From Micromonospora sp. BL4 (GTDB taxonomy: Bacteria; Actinomycetota; Actinomycetes; Mycobacteriales; Micromonosporaceae), in contig NZ_RCVJ01000135.1 of assembly GCF_003667505.1 (NCBI RefSeq), forward strand, positions 33,264 to 97,263: DNA of 64,000 nucleotides. The letters are read 5' to 3'. Shown piece by piece: positions 17,006-26,222 of this stretch. The position numbers and the translations under genes were made by a program. Position 1 is the first letter of the stretch, and each line of letters begins with the position of its first letter. The notes beneath the pieces were generated by a model that saw only the letters and a program-made list of their open reading frames with translations, was not told the origin of the DNA and did not search any database.

Positions 17006-17037
17006 GGACGGACGGCACCCGCGCGGGCCGTTCACGG

Positions 17038-18099
17038 TCAGCCGATGGTTTCCCGCTCCCGCCAGGCGGCGCGCATCGAGGTCCGCCCGTTGGTCCGCAG
17101 CAGCGACCCCTCGTAGATCCGCGCCCCGGCGACCACGAAGGCGCCGGCGGTGACCAGCAGGATGGCCAGCGAGACGAACGGTTCCCAGCCGGCGGCGTCC
17201 CCGGTGAACAGCCGCAGAGGCATCGCCGTGGGCGACGAGAACGGCAGGTAGGACAGCAGCCGCATGGCGGCCGCGTTGTCGTTGAGGAAGATCACCGCGA
17301 AGAACGGCAGCATGACGGCGAGCTGCACCGGCGTCGACACACCGGCGATGTCCTCCTGCCGGTTGACCAGGGCGCCGGCCGCCGCCCACATCGCGGCCAG
17401 CAGCACGAAGCCGAGCAGGAAGAACGGCACGAACCAGCCGATCGCCGGGGCGAGCAGGCTGAGCAGATCGCCGCTGTCGCCGATCTGCATGCCGATCACG
17501 GCCACCACAGCGATCAGCGCGATCTGCGCGAATGCCAGGATGCCGCCGGCCACCACCTTGCCGGCCAGCAGCGCCCGGACCGGCACGGCGGCGACCAGGA
17601 TTTCCACGATCCGGGTCTGCTTCTCCTCGGTGACGCTCTGTGCGATCTGCAGGCCGAAGGTCTGCGAGGTGATGAAGAAGACGAACGCGAAGACGAACGG
17701 CACCAGGAACGCCACCACCGGGTCGACCGCGTCGGGGTCGAGCAGCTGCACCGGCGGAGCGCTGCTCAACGCCCGGACCACGTCGTCCGGGGACTCGTCC
17801 ATGGCGAGCACCTTCGGACCGGAGACCACTGCGGCGTCCACGTCGCCGTCGCGGACGGCCTGTTCGGCGGCGCGGTCGTCGGGCACCACGAGGACCTCCA
17901 GGCCGGCGTCGCGCAGCGGGCCGGCGGCCTCCTGGGTGACCGCGACGCTCTGCGGACCGCCGGAGAGCAGCGGCGGCAGGATGGTGCCCGCGGCGGCGAT
18001 CAGCAGGAAGAAGAGCGTGCCGAACAGGAAGGTGCGGTCGCGCAGCTTGACCCGGATCTCGCGTTCGGCGACCAGCCGGGTGGCCTGGGTGACGTTCAC
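17038..18099 (-). CDS. ABC-2 type exporter permease (NatB-like)
   Basis: The 353-residue membrane protein has one helix near residues 24-45, a large outside loop (about 45-200), and then five hydrophobic helices. A pair of ATPase and permease like this usually exports sodium, lipids or antimicrobial compounds; NatAB is the nearest named pattern. The GTG start at 18099 overlaps the stop codon of the ATPase gene by four bases (GTGA), so translation is coupled. The substrate is not shown by the sequence. Confidence 0.9.
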   Translation of the reverse strand: MNVTQATRLVAEREIRVKLRDRTFLFGTLFFLLIAAAGTILPPLLSGGPQSVAVTQEAAGPLRDAGLEVLVVPDDRAAEQAVRDGDVDAAVVSGPKVLAMDESPDDVVRALSSAPPVQLLDPDAVDPVVAFLVPFVFAFVFFITSQTFGLQIAQSVTEEKQTRIVEILVAAVPVRALLAGKVVAGGILAFAQIALIAVVAVIGMQIGDSGDLLSLLAPAIGWFVPFFLLGFVLLAAMWAAAGALVNRQEDIAGVSTPVQLAVMLPFFAVIFLNDNAAAMRLLSYLPFSSPTAMPLRLFTGDAAGWEPFVSLAILLVTAGAFVVAGARIYEGSLLRTNGRTSMRAAWRERETIG

Positions 18100-18989
18100 T
18101 GGGTGACCTCTCGGAAGATCTCGGTGAGCGAGGGGCTGACCGGGCGGAAGGCGCGGACCGGGCCGCGGGCCAGGGCCGCCTGCAGCACGGGCTGTTCGTC
18201 GGCGCCGGCTGGCAGGTCGAAGACCACTCGTGCGCCGTCCAGCTCGACCAGGGTCACCCCGGGGTGGTCGCGCACCCAGCCGGCGTCGTTCGCCACCACC
18301 AACTCGTAACGGGGCACGGTGTACGAGTCGCGCAGTTGCCGCCGGCTGCCGGCGGCCCGGATCACCCCGTCGCCGATGATCACCAGGTCGTCGCAGAGGC
18401 GCTCCACCACGTCGAGCTGGTGGCTGGAGAAGAGCACCGGCGCTCCGGCCGAGGCCCGTTCCCGCAGCACGGTGACGACGGTGTCGACGGCCAACGGGTC
18501 GAGGCCGGAGAACGGCTCGTCGAGCACCAGCACCTCGGGGTCGTGCACCAGCGCGGCCGCGATCTGGGCGCGCTGCTGGTTGCCCAGCGACAGCGTCTCC
18601 AGCAGGTCGTCGCCGCGCGCACCGAGCCCGACCCGTTCCAGCAGCGTGTCGGTGGCACGGCGTGCCGCGGCGGCGTCCAGGCCGTGCAGACGGCCCAGGT
18701 AGGTCACCTGCTCCCGGGTGGTCATCTTGGGGTAGAGGCCTCGCTCCTCCGGCATGTAACCGAAGCGCCGGCGGTCCTGCCGGGTCAGCTTCGTGCCACC
18801 CCAGCTCACCTCGCCGGCGTCGGGGGCGAGCACACCCAGGATGATCCGCATGGTGGTGGTCTTGCCGGCGCCGTTGGCGCCCACGAAGCCGGTCATCCGG
18901 CCGGCGGCCACCTCGAAGGACACGTTCTTGAGCACCTGCCGGTCGCCGAAGCTGCGGTCGACGCCGTCGATGCGGAGCGTTCTGGTCAC
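18096..18989 (-). CDS. ABC transporter ATP-binding protein (NatA-like)
   Basis: The 297-residue ATPase has Walker A GANGAGKTT (about residues 36-44), the family-typical EERGLYP after the Q-loop, and a signature reading LSLGNQQRAQIAAAL. It also has Walker B VLVLDEPFSGLDP and a switch His in FSSHQLD. The signature deviates from LSGGQ in the way seen in NatA-type ATPases. The GTG at 18989 is the start; GGGGG lies directly in front of it, unusually close. It forms an operon with the permease. Confidence 0.93.
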   Translation of the reverse strand: MTRTLRIDGVDRSFGDRQVLKNVSFEVAAGRMTGFVGANGAGKTTTMRIILGVLAPDAGEVSWGGTKLTRQDRRRFGYMPEERGLYPKMTTREQVTYLGRLHGLDAAAARRATDTLLERVGLGARGDDLLETLSLGNQQRAQIAAALVHDPEVLVLDEPFSGLDPLAVDTVVTVLRERASAGAPVLFSSHQLDVVERLCDDLVIIGDGVIRAAGSRRQLRDSYTVPRYELVVANDAGWVRDHPGVTLVELDGARVVFDLPAGADEQPVLQAALARGPVRAFRPVSPSLTEIFREVTQ

Positions 18990-19048
18990 GCCCCCACGCT
19001 AGATCGAATACGGCGTCCCGCCGTCAGCCCGGCGGCTGAGGGGGCGGG

Positions 19049-19064
19049 TCCGTCGCGCGACGGA
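19049..19064 (-). terminator. Palindrome just after the response regulator gene
   Basis: TCCGTCGCGCGACGGA is a perfect 16-base palindrome, flanked by CGGGT and ACCCG arms that can lengthen the stem. It starts seven bases past the stop codon of the minus-strand regulator gene and lies 60 bases before the ATPase gene start. Terminator is the simplest reading; an operator of the ABC operon is the alternative. Confidence 0.5.
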
Positions 19065-19070
19065 TGCCCG

Positions 19071-19790
19071 TCACCCGCCGGGTCGGACCACCCCGTTCTC
19101 GTACGCGAACACCACCGCCTGCACCCGGTCGCGCAGGCCGAGTTTGGCCAGCACCCGGCTCACGTGCGTCTTCACCGTCGCCTCGCCCAGGTGGATGGTC
19201 GCGGCGATCTCCGCGTTGCTCGATCCGGACGCGAGCAGCACCAGCACCTCCCGTTCACGCGGCGTCAGCTCAGCCAACGCGGCGTCGGCGTCGGGTCCGC
19301 GGTGGGCGTCGCCCGCCGGGTCGCCGGGGCGTGCGAAGGTCGAGATCACTCGGCGGGTGATCTCCGGGGCGAGCAGACCGTCGCCCCGGGCCAGCACCCG
19401 GATCGCCTCGACCAGTTCCTCCGGCGTGCCGTTCTTGAGCAGGAAGCCGCTGGCCCCGGCCCGCAGCGCGGCGAACAGGTAGTCGTCGCGGTCGAAGGTG
19501 GTGAGGATCAGCACCGCCGGCGTGCCCGGCCCGGCGGCGGTGATCTGCCGGGTGGCCTCCAGCCCGTCCATCCCGGGCATCTCCACGTCCATGAGTACGA
19601 CGTCGGGCCGGGTGGCTCGGGTCATCGTGACGGCTCGCTCGCCGTCGGCGGCCTCACCGACGACCTGGATGTCGTCCTCCACCTCAAGGATGACCCGGAA
19701 GCCGGTGCGGACGAGGTGTTGGTCGTCGGCGAGCAGCACCCGGACCGGCCGGCCGGCGTCGGGTGCCTCATGGGCCGGTGCCGTGCTCAT
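19071..19790 (-). CDS. NarL/LuxR-family response regulator
   Basis: The 239-residue regulator has a receiver domain (VRVLLADDQHLVRTGFR, phospho-acceptor Asp68 in VVLMDVEMPGMDG, Lys in GFLLKN). Its C-terminal LuxR-type helix-turn-helix is at about residues 172-230 (LTPREREVLVLLASG). The ATG at 19790 overlaps the kinase stop by four bases, so it is the cognate partner of the upstream kinase. The ABC exporter immediately downstream is the natural candidate target. Confidence 0.95.
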   Translation of the reverse strand: MSTAPAHEAPDAGRPVRVLLADDQHLVRTGFRVILEVEDDIQVVGEAADGERAVTMTRATRPDVVLMDVEMPGMDGLEATRQITAAGPGTPAVLILTTFDRDDYLFAALRAGASGFLLKNGTPEELVEAIRVLARGDGLLAPEITRRVISTFARPGDPAGDAHRGPDADAALAELTPREREVLVLLASGSSNAEIAATIHLGEATVKTHVSRVLAKLGLRDRVQAVVFAYENGVVRPGG

Positions 19791-21127
19791 GCCGAGCGCT
19801 CCGCGCCGGCTGCCAGCGGGTGCCCGTCGCTCGACTCCCGCTGTGCGCCGACCGGCGGGTCGGCCGACGCCGCCAGCGGGAAGCGGGCGCGTACCCGCCA
19901 GCCACCGCCGGCACGCGGCCCAGCCTCCAGGTCGCCGTCGTGCGCGGTGACCCGTTCGCGCATCCCGATCAGACCCAGCCCAACGACGGCGTTGGCCCTG
20001 CCGCCCACCCGTCCGTCGTCGGTCACGTCGACCTCCACCTCCCGGGCCAGGTACCGGACCCGCACGTCCAGCAGGTCCGCCCCGGCGTGCTTCAGCGTGT
20101 TCGTCACCGCTTCCTGCGTCACCCGGTAGGCCGCCTGGGAGACCGATTCGGGCAGCACAACCTGGTCGCCGTACACCCCGAGGGTGGCCGTCAGTCCCGC
20201 GGCCCGGGCCCGCTCGACCAGCTCGCCGATCCGTTCGACGCCGCCGGCCGCCGGGGGCTCGACGTCGGCGCCGGCAGAGGTCCGCAGCACGCCGAGCATT
20301 CGGCGCAGCTCGTCCACGGCGGTGCGGGCGCTCTGCTCGATGGCGGTCAGCGCCGTGCGGGCCTTGCCGGGGTCGCGGTCGAACACCCGGCGGCAGGCGG
20401 ACGCCTGCACCCCCATCACCGACACGTGGTGGGCGACCACGTCGTGCAGCTCCCGGGCGATCCGGACCCGTTCGCCGAGCACCGCCCGCTCCCGGGACTC
20501 CTCCTGTGAGCGGCGCAGGTCCTCGGCCTGGGCGCGCAGCTCGTGCTCGCGCCGCGCCGCCACCCAGGCGGTCTCGCCGAAGAAGTACGCGAACCCGAAG
20601 ACCAGCACATTGACCAGTACGCCGGTGACCATCGCGGCGAGCACCGGTGGCACCGGCCCGACCGCGTCGGCGAAGGCGTCGGGCGGGATGTGGTCGATCG
20701 TCACCGCGTAGTAGATCCCCAGCCAGGCGAACATCGTGGCGATCACGCCGATCCGCAGCCGGCGGGCCAGCTGGTGGTCCTGTCCCCAGGCGCCGACGGT
20801 GTAGAGGGCGCAGAACAGAGCCCAGGCGGAGAACTGGGTCTCCGGGGCCGAGCGTGCCTGCGCGGCGATGAACGCCACCGAGACGATCAGCAGGGTCGCG
20901 GCCGGCCAGCGCCGCCGCCAGATCAGCGGCAGGGTCACCGCGACGGTCCAGAACAGTTGCTCCTGCCCGGACGGCGGCGGGCCCAGCAGGAACGCCCCGG
21001 TGCTGCGGGCCAGGGTGAGGCTGACCAGCGCCAGCAGGGTCACCCCCAGCCCGAGCCAGAGATCGATTCGGCGCTGCTCCGATGTCGGGCCCGGGCGGCG
21101 CCATTCGTCACGCTGTGCCACGGTCAT
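19787..21127 (-). CDS. Sensor histidine kinase (NarL-partner, HisKA_3 type)
   Basis: The 446-residue kinase has about six hydrophobic segments in residues 22-185 with no large outside domain. A coiled linker follows (ARREHELRAQAEDLRRSQEE), then the phospho-acceptor His228 in ARELHDVVAHHVS. The ATPase domain has TNTLKHAGA (N box) and GLGLIGMRERV (G box). Such intramembrane-sensing kinases often detect envelope stress. The ATG at 21127 is chosen; a longer reading to 21256 has no kinase features. It is cotranscribed with its regulator. Confidence 0.94.
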   Translation of the reverse strand: MTVAQRDEWRRPGPTSEQRRIDLWLGLGVTLLALVSLTLARSTGAFLLGPPPSGQEQLFWTVAVTLPLIWRRRWPAATLLIVSVAFIAAQARSAPETQFSAWALFCALYTVGAWGQDHQLARRLRIGVIATMFAWLGIYYAVTIDHIPPDAFADAVGPVPPVLAAMVTGVLVNVLVFGFAYFFGETAWVAARREHELRAQAEDLRRSQEESRERAVLGERVRIARELHDVVAHHVSVMGVQASACRRVFDRDPGKARTALTAIEQSARTAVDELRRMLGVLRTSAGADVEPPAAGGVERIGELVERARAAGLTATLGVYGDQVVLPESVSQAAYRVTQEAVTNTLKHAGADLLDVRVRYLAREVEVDVTDDGRVGGRANAVVGLGLIGMRERVTAHDGDLEAGPRAGGGWRVRARFPLAASADPPVGAQRESSDGHPLAAGAERSA

Positions 21128-21252
21128 CCGGGAACCATGCCACGCCGGCCACGCCGGCCGCCACGTCCATTCGCCCAGCCGTACGGCGTGGTACGGCGGA
21201 CGGGCGGCGGCCCGGCGCGAGGTGCGCGCCGGGCCGCCTGGTCGGCTGTTGG

Positions 21253-22200
21253 TCACGCCGTCTGGCGGCGGGTCTTGAGGGCGGTGTCGATGAGGTCCCA
21301 GATCAGGACCACGGCCACACCCACCGCGATGAAAGCGCCCAGGGTGTTCCGGTTGTCCGCCTCCGCCAGCCAGCTCAGGCGCTCGCCCAGGCTCGGGTTG
21401 AGCAGCCGGTCAGAGAGCGCCAACCACAGCACCGGCACCGTGAACGCCAGGTTGAGCAGCGCCTTGGTCCCGAACAGGGCCCAGTTCCAGCGCCCGATCC
21501 GGTACTTGACGATCTCGAAGATCGCGGTGGCGGCCAGTACACCGATCAGCGCCGGCAGCCAGAACGACCACAGGGCCGGGTCGAGGATCGGGATGTTGTC
21601 GCCGTCGGTGGCGTGCACCCAGGACTGGTAGTGCTGGAACGGCAGGTAGCCGATGGTCAGCACCAGCATGGCCACCGACGCGATGGTGTCGGCGAGGGAG
21701 ACGTCCTTGTGCACGGGGACGTCGGGCAGCTGGTCGACGGTCCAGCCGGGCAGGTCCATGGTCGGCTGGGAGCGCTCGATGAGGGCGAAGACCAGGGTGA
21801 GCCAGAAGGCGATCTGCACGGCCACCTGCATGGCGGTGACGACGCCCGTCCCGATGGCCCCGAAGCCCTTGCCTTCGGCGACCTGGACGACTGTCACCAC
21901 CGTGCCGACGAGCGCCGGGATGAAGCTGAGCAGCAGTTTCAGCAGCCGCAGCCAGACCAGGTAGTACGTCGGGCCGATGAGATGCAACCGGCGGTCGGCG
22001 TACCGGGCGGCCAGGAGGTCCGGGTTGCCCAGCTCGGTGAGCACCTCCCGCTCGGCGGTGGTGGTGTCCTGGCCGGCGCCGGTGCGGTCCTCGATCATGT
22101 CCTCGATCGAGGCGCGCAGCTCGTCGGCGATCTCGTCGCGGCGCGGGGTCGGCACCGAGCGCAGGGTGGCAGCGAGGTAGCGGTCGGTCAGGGTGTTCAT
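21253..22200 (-). CDS. HAAS-domain integral membrane protein
   Basis: The 315-residue protein begins with a HAAS/DUF1700-like helical domain (about residues 1-80: YLAATLRSVPTPRRDEIADE, ELGNPDLLAARYADR). About six transmembrane helices follow. HAAS proteins are typically encoded directly after a PadR regulator and are thought to be controlled by it or to signal with it. Here the ATG at 22200 overlaps the PadR stop by four bases. The in-frame extension to 22335 lies inside padR and is rejected. Confidence 0.88.
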   Translation of the reverse strand: MNTLTDRYLAATLRSVPTPRRDEIADELRASIEDMIEDRTGAGQDTTTAEREVLTELGNPDLLAARYADRRLHLIGPTYYLVWLRLLKLLLSFIPALVGTVVTVVQVAEGKGFGAIGTGVVTAMQVAVQIAFWLTLVFALIERSQPTMDLPGWTVDQLPDVPVHKDVSLADTIASVAMLVLTIGYLPFQHYQSWVHATDGDNIPILDPALWSFWLPALIGVLAATAIFEIVKYRIGRWNWALFGTKALLNLAFTVPVLWLALSDRLLNPSLGERLSWLAEADNRNTLGAFIAVGVAVVLIWDLIDTALKTRRQTA

Positions 22201-22538
22201 CGGTCCACTCCTTGGATCAGCCCGGTGATGGAGGTCTGCACGGCGGCGAGGTCGTCGAGCAGCCGGCCCAGCATCGACTCGCCCTCGTCGCTGGTCCGGT
22301 AGAACTTGCGCGGCCGGCTCTCCTCGGTGTTCCACTCGCTGGTCAGCAGGCCCTGGTCCTCCAGCCGGCGCAGCAGCGGGTAGAGCGTGTTGGCGTCCAC
22401 CGGGAAGCCGTGGTCGGTGAGCCGTTGCAGCAGTGCGTAGCCGTAGTCCGGTCGGCGCAGCGCGACCAGGCTGGCCACCACGACGGTGCCTCGACGCAAC
22501 TCCTGCAGGTGCGTCCGTAGAACGTCCTCGCTAACCAT
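22197..22538 (-). CDS. PadR-family transcriptional regulator
   Basis: The 113-residue winged-helix repressor has the family core LRRGTVVVASLVALRRPDYGYALLQRL and the wing region LTSEWNTEESRPRKFYRTSDEG, with a short C-terminal dimer helix. It is the first gene of the pair with the HAAS protein and has a perfect palindrome in its own promoter, so it probably represses itself. There is no ribosome-binding site, and the -10 box is so close to the ATG at 22538 that the mRNA should be leaderless. Confidence 0.93.
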   Translation of the reverse strand: MVSEDVLRTHLQELRRGTVVVASLVALRRPDYGYALLQRLTDHGFPVDANTLYPLLRRLEDQGLLTSEWNTEESRPRKFYRTSDEGESMLGRLLDDLAAVQTSITGLIQGVDR

Positions 22539-22545
22539 GTGTCAC

Positions 22546-22575
22546 ACCATACTGTGTGCCACACAGTGTTGTCCA
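22546..22575 (-). promoter_or_regulatory. padR promoter with operator between -35 and -10
   Basis: On the minus strand TGGACA (22575-22570) and TATGGT (22551-22546) are separated by 18 bases. The spacer contains the perfect palindrome ACTGTGTG-C-CACACAGT (22551-22567). The -10 box ends eight bases before the ATG, so transcription should begin at or next to the start codon. The placement predicts direct block of RNA polymerase by the repressor. Confidence 0.65.
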
Positions 22576-22668
22576 GCTCGATAACATCGTGTCTGCTCGT
22601 CCCCCGTCGGTGCGGCACGACGAAAGGGGGCGCCCGGCCGCCGCCGGACGCCCCCACCTGGACCGGGA

Positions 22669-23289
22669 TCAGCAGGACGTGCCCTGCCGGAAGTTCCGCT
22701 CGACGAAGGTGGCCGGCCCGACCTGGAAGTAGCCCACGCCGGGTCGGATCGGGTGCCCGGTGAACAACTCCACCCGCGACCCGACGCGCACCAGGTACGC
22801 CTCGGCGTCCCCCGCGTCGTTACGGATCAGCGAGCCTCGCCGGCCGTAGATCGCCTCCAGCTCCGCGAAGGACATGCCGACCGCCGCGCCCGCGGGGGAC
22901 CGGGGCGGTGCGGTGGCCGTACCGACCTCCACCAGACGTCCGTCGCGGAAGGCCAGCAGGATCACGCCGGCCCAGGGCCCGGTCGCGCCGGCGTGCACGA
23001 CGCCGTCGCAGCCCGCCGCGGTCCAGTCGATGCGCCCGGCCGCGGTGAGTGCCGTCAGGCTGGCACCGATCCGGTACACACCGGCACCGCTGACGCTGAG
23101 CACCCGGGGGTGGCGGTGCCCGCCGCCCGGCTCGACGGCGGGCGAGGCGGCGAGCGACCCGGGGTGCGCCGCGCCGGCCCTGGTGTCGCCGGTCGGGGAC
23201 GCCGCCGCGGCCGGAGCGGCGACGGTCGCCGGGACGAGCGCCCCGAGCGCCAGCGCCACCGTGGTGATGAGGATCGAGGGTCGGTTCAT
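22669..23289 (-). CDS. Secreted hypothetical protein
   Basis: I do not recognise this 206-residue protein. It has a clear signal peptide (MNRPSILITTVALALGALVP, cleavage near APAAAA). An Ala/Gly/Pro-rich linker leads to a globular part containing LSVSGAGVYRIGASLTALTA and the C-terminal TFVERNFRQGTSC. Two cysteines in the mature part could form a disulfide. The ATG at 23289 follows GGGAGCAG. It is divergent from the protein kinase gene. Confidence 0.8.
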   Translation of the reverse strand: MNRPSILITTVALALGALVPATVAAPAAAASPTGDTRAGAAHPGSLAASPAVEPGGGHRHPRVLSVSGAGVYRIGASLTALTAAGRIDWTAAGCDGVVHAGATGPWAGVILLAFRDGRLVEVGTATAPPRSPAGAAVGMSFAELEAIYGRRGSLIRNDAGDAEAYLVRVGSRVELFTGHPIRPGVGYFQVGPATFVERNFRQGTSC

Positions 23290-23467
23290 GTCTGCTCCCT
23301 GGGGTGGTTGGTCTCCTGCTCTGTTAGTCACCGCGACAGCGCCCGCGGTTCGTCGGGTTTCGGACCCGACCGGACCCCTCGCTGATGCACCCGCGTTCGG
23401 GCCTGCCGCCGCGTCGGTGGGCCGGTCTACTGTGAACTGGGACGCCGACCGACGGGGCTGGCCGGGG

Positions 23468-24877
23468 GTGACGCGGGTGACGGCTCCGCAGCGGATCGGG
23501 CCCTACGCCATCGAGCGGCTGCTGGGCGTCGGTTCGTTCGCGACGGTCTGGCTGGGCTACGACCGGGCGCTCGACGCGCACGTGGCGATCAAGGTGCTGG
23601 CCGAGAACTGGAGCCACGACCTGCGGGTCCGCGAACGCTTCGGGGACGAATTCCGGCTGCTGCGCCGGTTGGAGCACGAGTGGCTGGTCCGGGTGCACAC
23701 CGTCGGCGAGCTGCCCGACGGCCGGCCGTACGCGGTGCTGGCCTGGGCGGACCGGGGGAGCCTGCGGGACCGCCTGGCCGCTGGGCCGATCCCCGGGCCG
23801 GCGGCGCTGCGGCTGCTCGGCGAGATCTGCGCCGGCGTCGCCGTGCTGCACCGGCACGGCGTCGTGCACCGCGACCTCACCCCGGGCAACATCCTGTTCC
23901 GCTCCGCCGACGCGGACGGCCCCGACGCCGAACGGGTGCTCATCGCCGACCTCGGCCTGGCCAAGGCCCTCGCCGCCGCCTCCGGGCTGACCGCCCGCGC
24001 GGGCACCCCGGGTTACATGGCGCCGGAGCAGGACGACCCGGGTGCGGTGATCGACACCCGCGCCGACGTGTACGGGCTCGGCCGGCTCGGGACCCGGCTG
24101 CTCGCCGCCGATCCGCCGGGCGCCGCCTCCGCCGGCCCTGACCCGCCCCGCCACGCCGCCGCGATCCGGCTGCGCGAGGGCGTCCCGTCGGCGGTCGCGC
24201 CGGTGCTCGCCCGGGCCACCGCGTACCACCCGGCTGACCGCTATGCGGACGCGGCGGCCGTGCACGCCGCGCTGGCCCGGGCGGCCGGTTCCGCGCCACA
24301 GCCCCCGTCAACCCGACCAGCGGTCCGCCGCCGGTGCCGGTTGCGGCTGGTCGGGGCGGCCGTCGTGGCCGTCGTCGCGGTGGGTGGGGCGGGCGCCGAG
24401 CCCGGTGGCGCAGGGCGGCCGGCCGCACCGACGTACACCAGCGGTCCACTGACCGTGGCGTTGCCGGCCGGCTGGTCCGCCACCGGGGCGACCTGGGCCG
24501 GTCAGTACGGTGCGGACGGCGACCCGGAGCCGGCGCTGGTGCTGTCGCCGCATCCCCGCCGCTGGGCGGTCGACCCCCGGTTGCCCGGCGCGTTCGTCGG
24601 TCTCTCCGCCGCCACGGCCGCGCGTACCACGCCGGCCGGGTTCCTGGCCGAGCGCGCCCACACGGACTGCACGTCCGCTCCGGCCCGCACCAGCCGGCAG
24701 GCGGGCGTCGAGTGGACCGTGATGACGTACCGCTGCGACCGGGGCCGGCCGCGGATCGTCGAGTCGGCCGGGCTGCATCGCGGCCGCGCCGCCCTGGTGT
24801 ATGTGCAGATCGTGCCTCCCGCCGATGCTGGGCCCGACTTCGTCGACACCCTGCTCGCCGGCGTGCGGGTGCGATAG
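23468..24877 (+). CDS. Membrane Ser/Thr protein kinase
   Basis: The 469-residue Hanks-type kinase has the glycine loop LLGVGSFATVW, the ATP-binding Lys in VAIKVLAE and the catalytic loop VVHRDLTPGN. It has DLG where DFG is usual, then the activation segment end GTPGYMAPEQ. The kinase domain covers about residues 8-275. A Pro-rich linker and one transmembrane helix (LRLVGAAVVAVVAVGGAG) lead to an outside domain of about 150 residues that is not PASTA. Start choice is uncertain: GTG at 23468, 23477 or 23432 are all in frame. Confidence 0.9.
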   Translation: MTRVTAPQRIGPYAIERLLGVGSFATVWLGYDRALDAHVAIKVLAENWSHDLRVRERFGDEFRLLRRLEHEWLVRVHTVGELPDGRPYAVLAWADRGSLRDRLAAGPIPGPAALRLLGEICAGVAVLHRHGVVHRDLTPGNILFRSADADGPDAERVLIADLGLAKALAAASGLTARAGTPGYMAPEQDDPGAVIDTRADVYGLGRLGTRLLAADPPGAASAGPDPPRHAAAIRLREGVPSAVAPVLARATAYHPADRYADAAAVHAALARAAGSAPQPPSTRPAVRRRCRLRLVGAAVVAVVAVGGAGAEPGGAGRPAAPTYTSGPLTVALPAGWSATGATWAGQYGADGDPEPALVLSPHPRRWAVDPRLPGAFVGLSAATAARTTPAGFLAERAHTDCTSAPARTSRQAGVEWTVMTYRCDRGRPRIVESAGLHRGRAALVYVQIVPPADAGPDFVDTLLAGVRVR

Positions 24878-25013
24878 CGGCAGGTCGCGGTGCGGGCGAA
24901 CGCGCCCGACGGCGGTCCCTCGGGTGTGAAGCTGTCACCGTGGCCGAGAAGCGCAGTCAGGCCGTGGCGGCGCCGCCGCCCGCCGGTCGCAGGCTCGGCG
25001 GGAGTCCGAGCGG

Positions 25014-26195
25014 ATGCCGATGACGGACGGCCCGCCTCAGCCGCTGACCCGCAGGGCGGACGGGCCGCAGCGTGCGGATCTGCTGGAGCTGTTCTTCGAC
25101 CTCGCCTTCATCGCCAGCCTGACCCTGACGTCGCAGAAGATGGCGGACGAGCGGTCCTGGACCGGGATCGGCCAGGCGTTGCTCGCCCTGTCGACGCTGT
25201 GGGCGGTGTGGGTGACCACGACGTTGATCACCGACACCTACAGTCCGCGGAAGCGCCCGATCCCCTACCTGATTCTGGGCATCATGTTCGGCGTCATGCT
25301 GATGTCCGCCGCGCTGCCGACGGCGTTCCGTGACCACGGACTGATCTTCGGTGGAACCTGGGCCGCGATAAATCTGGGCCGGGGGCTGGTGCTCATCCGG
25401 TCCCTGCGCGGCCGGCAGGGGCAGGAGCGCTCCCTGCGCGCCCTGGTCTGGAACCTCGGCTCGGGGACCCTCTGGGTGGTCGGCGGCCTCCTGACCGACC
25501 CGGAGTGGCGGCTCGTCGTGTGGTTCGCCGCGCTGGCCGTGGACTACCTCGCGTTCGGGTTCCGCTTCCCCATCCCCGGTCGGGCGCCCCTGCCGCGGTA
25601 CCAGGTGGCCCCGGAGCACCTCGCCGAGCGGTACCAGCAGATCTACATCCTCACTCTGGGCGAACTCATCCTGGTCAGCGTCCTCAGCCTGAGCCACCAA
25701 CCCTTCACCCCCGGTCGGATCGGCGCCTTCGGCACCGCGTTCCTGACAGCGGTGGTGCTCTGGTGGAGCTACGCCCAGGGAGCGGGCGCGACCCTCCGCG
25801 CGGCCATCGAGGCGTCACCGCACCGAACCCGGCTGGTGCAGACCAATCCGTACGCCCACTGGTTGATGGTGGCCGGGGTGGTGGGCACGGCCGCCGGCGT
25901 CGAACGGATCATCGCGCAGCCGGGGGAGCGGCCCGGCGGCCCCATGACCGCGCTCATCCTGGGCGGCGCCGGGCTCTTCCTCTTCGGTCGGACGGTCCTG
26001 GAGCACGAGGTCTACGGGCGGGTGCCGCTGTCGCACGTCGTCGGCGTCGCTGTCACGATCGTCCTGGCGCCCTTCGCGGCGCAGCTGCCCGGTCTGGCGC
26101 TGGGCGTCGCCGCCGCCCTGGTGCTGCTGGGGGTGGCGGCCGGCGAACTGCTCCGCGCGCGGCGCGGATCCGCCCCGGAGGCGGTGGCACCCTGA
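25014..26195 (+). CDS. LtrA-like (low temperature requirement) membrane protein
   Basis: The 393-residue protein carries the LtrA family mark ELFFDLAFIASLTL near residue 25 and about ten to eleven hydrophobic helices. The central DYLAFGFRFPIPGR and YQQIYILTLGELILVSV are also typical. The family was named from a cold-sensitivity locus in Listeria; its biochemical role is not established. The ATG at 25014 follows GCGGGAG; a second ATG two codons on is possible. It stands alone, 27 bases from a convergent gene. Confidence 0.88.
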   Translation: MPMTDGPPQPLTRRADGPQRADLLELFFDLAFIASLTLTSQKMADERSWTGIGQALLALSTLWAVWVTTTLITDTYSPRKRPIPYLILGIMFGVMLMSAALPTAFRDHGLIFGGTWAAINLGRGLVLIRSLRGRQGQERSLRALVWNLGSGTLWVVGGLLTDPEWRLVVWFAALAVDYLAFGFRFPIPGRAPLPRYQVAPEHLAERYQQIYILTLGELILVSVLSLSHQPFTPGRIGAFGTAFLTAVVLWWSYAQGAGATLRAAIEASPHRTRLVQTNPYAHWLMVAGVVGTAAGVERIIAQPGERPGGPMTALILGGAGLFLFGRTVLEHEVYGRVPLSHVVGVAVTIVLAPFAAQLPGLALGVAAALVLLGVAAGELLRARRGSAPEAVAP

Positions 26196-26222
26196 CGCCG
26201 GCCTCGACCGCCCACCGGCGGG

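Noticed and set aside
26196..26220. CGCCGG/CCGGCG hairpin between the LtrA-like and lipoprotein genes
   Set aside because: Only six pairs with a 13-base loop in very GC-rich DNA; chance is likely.
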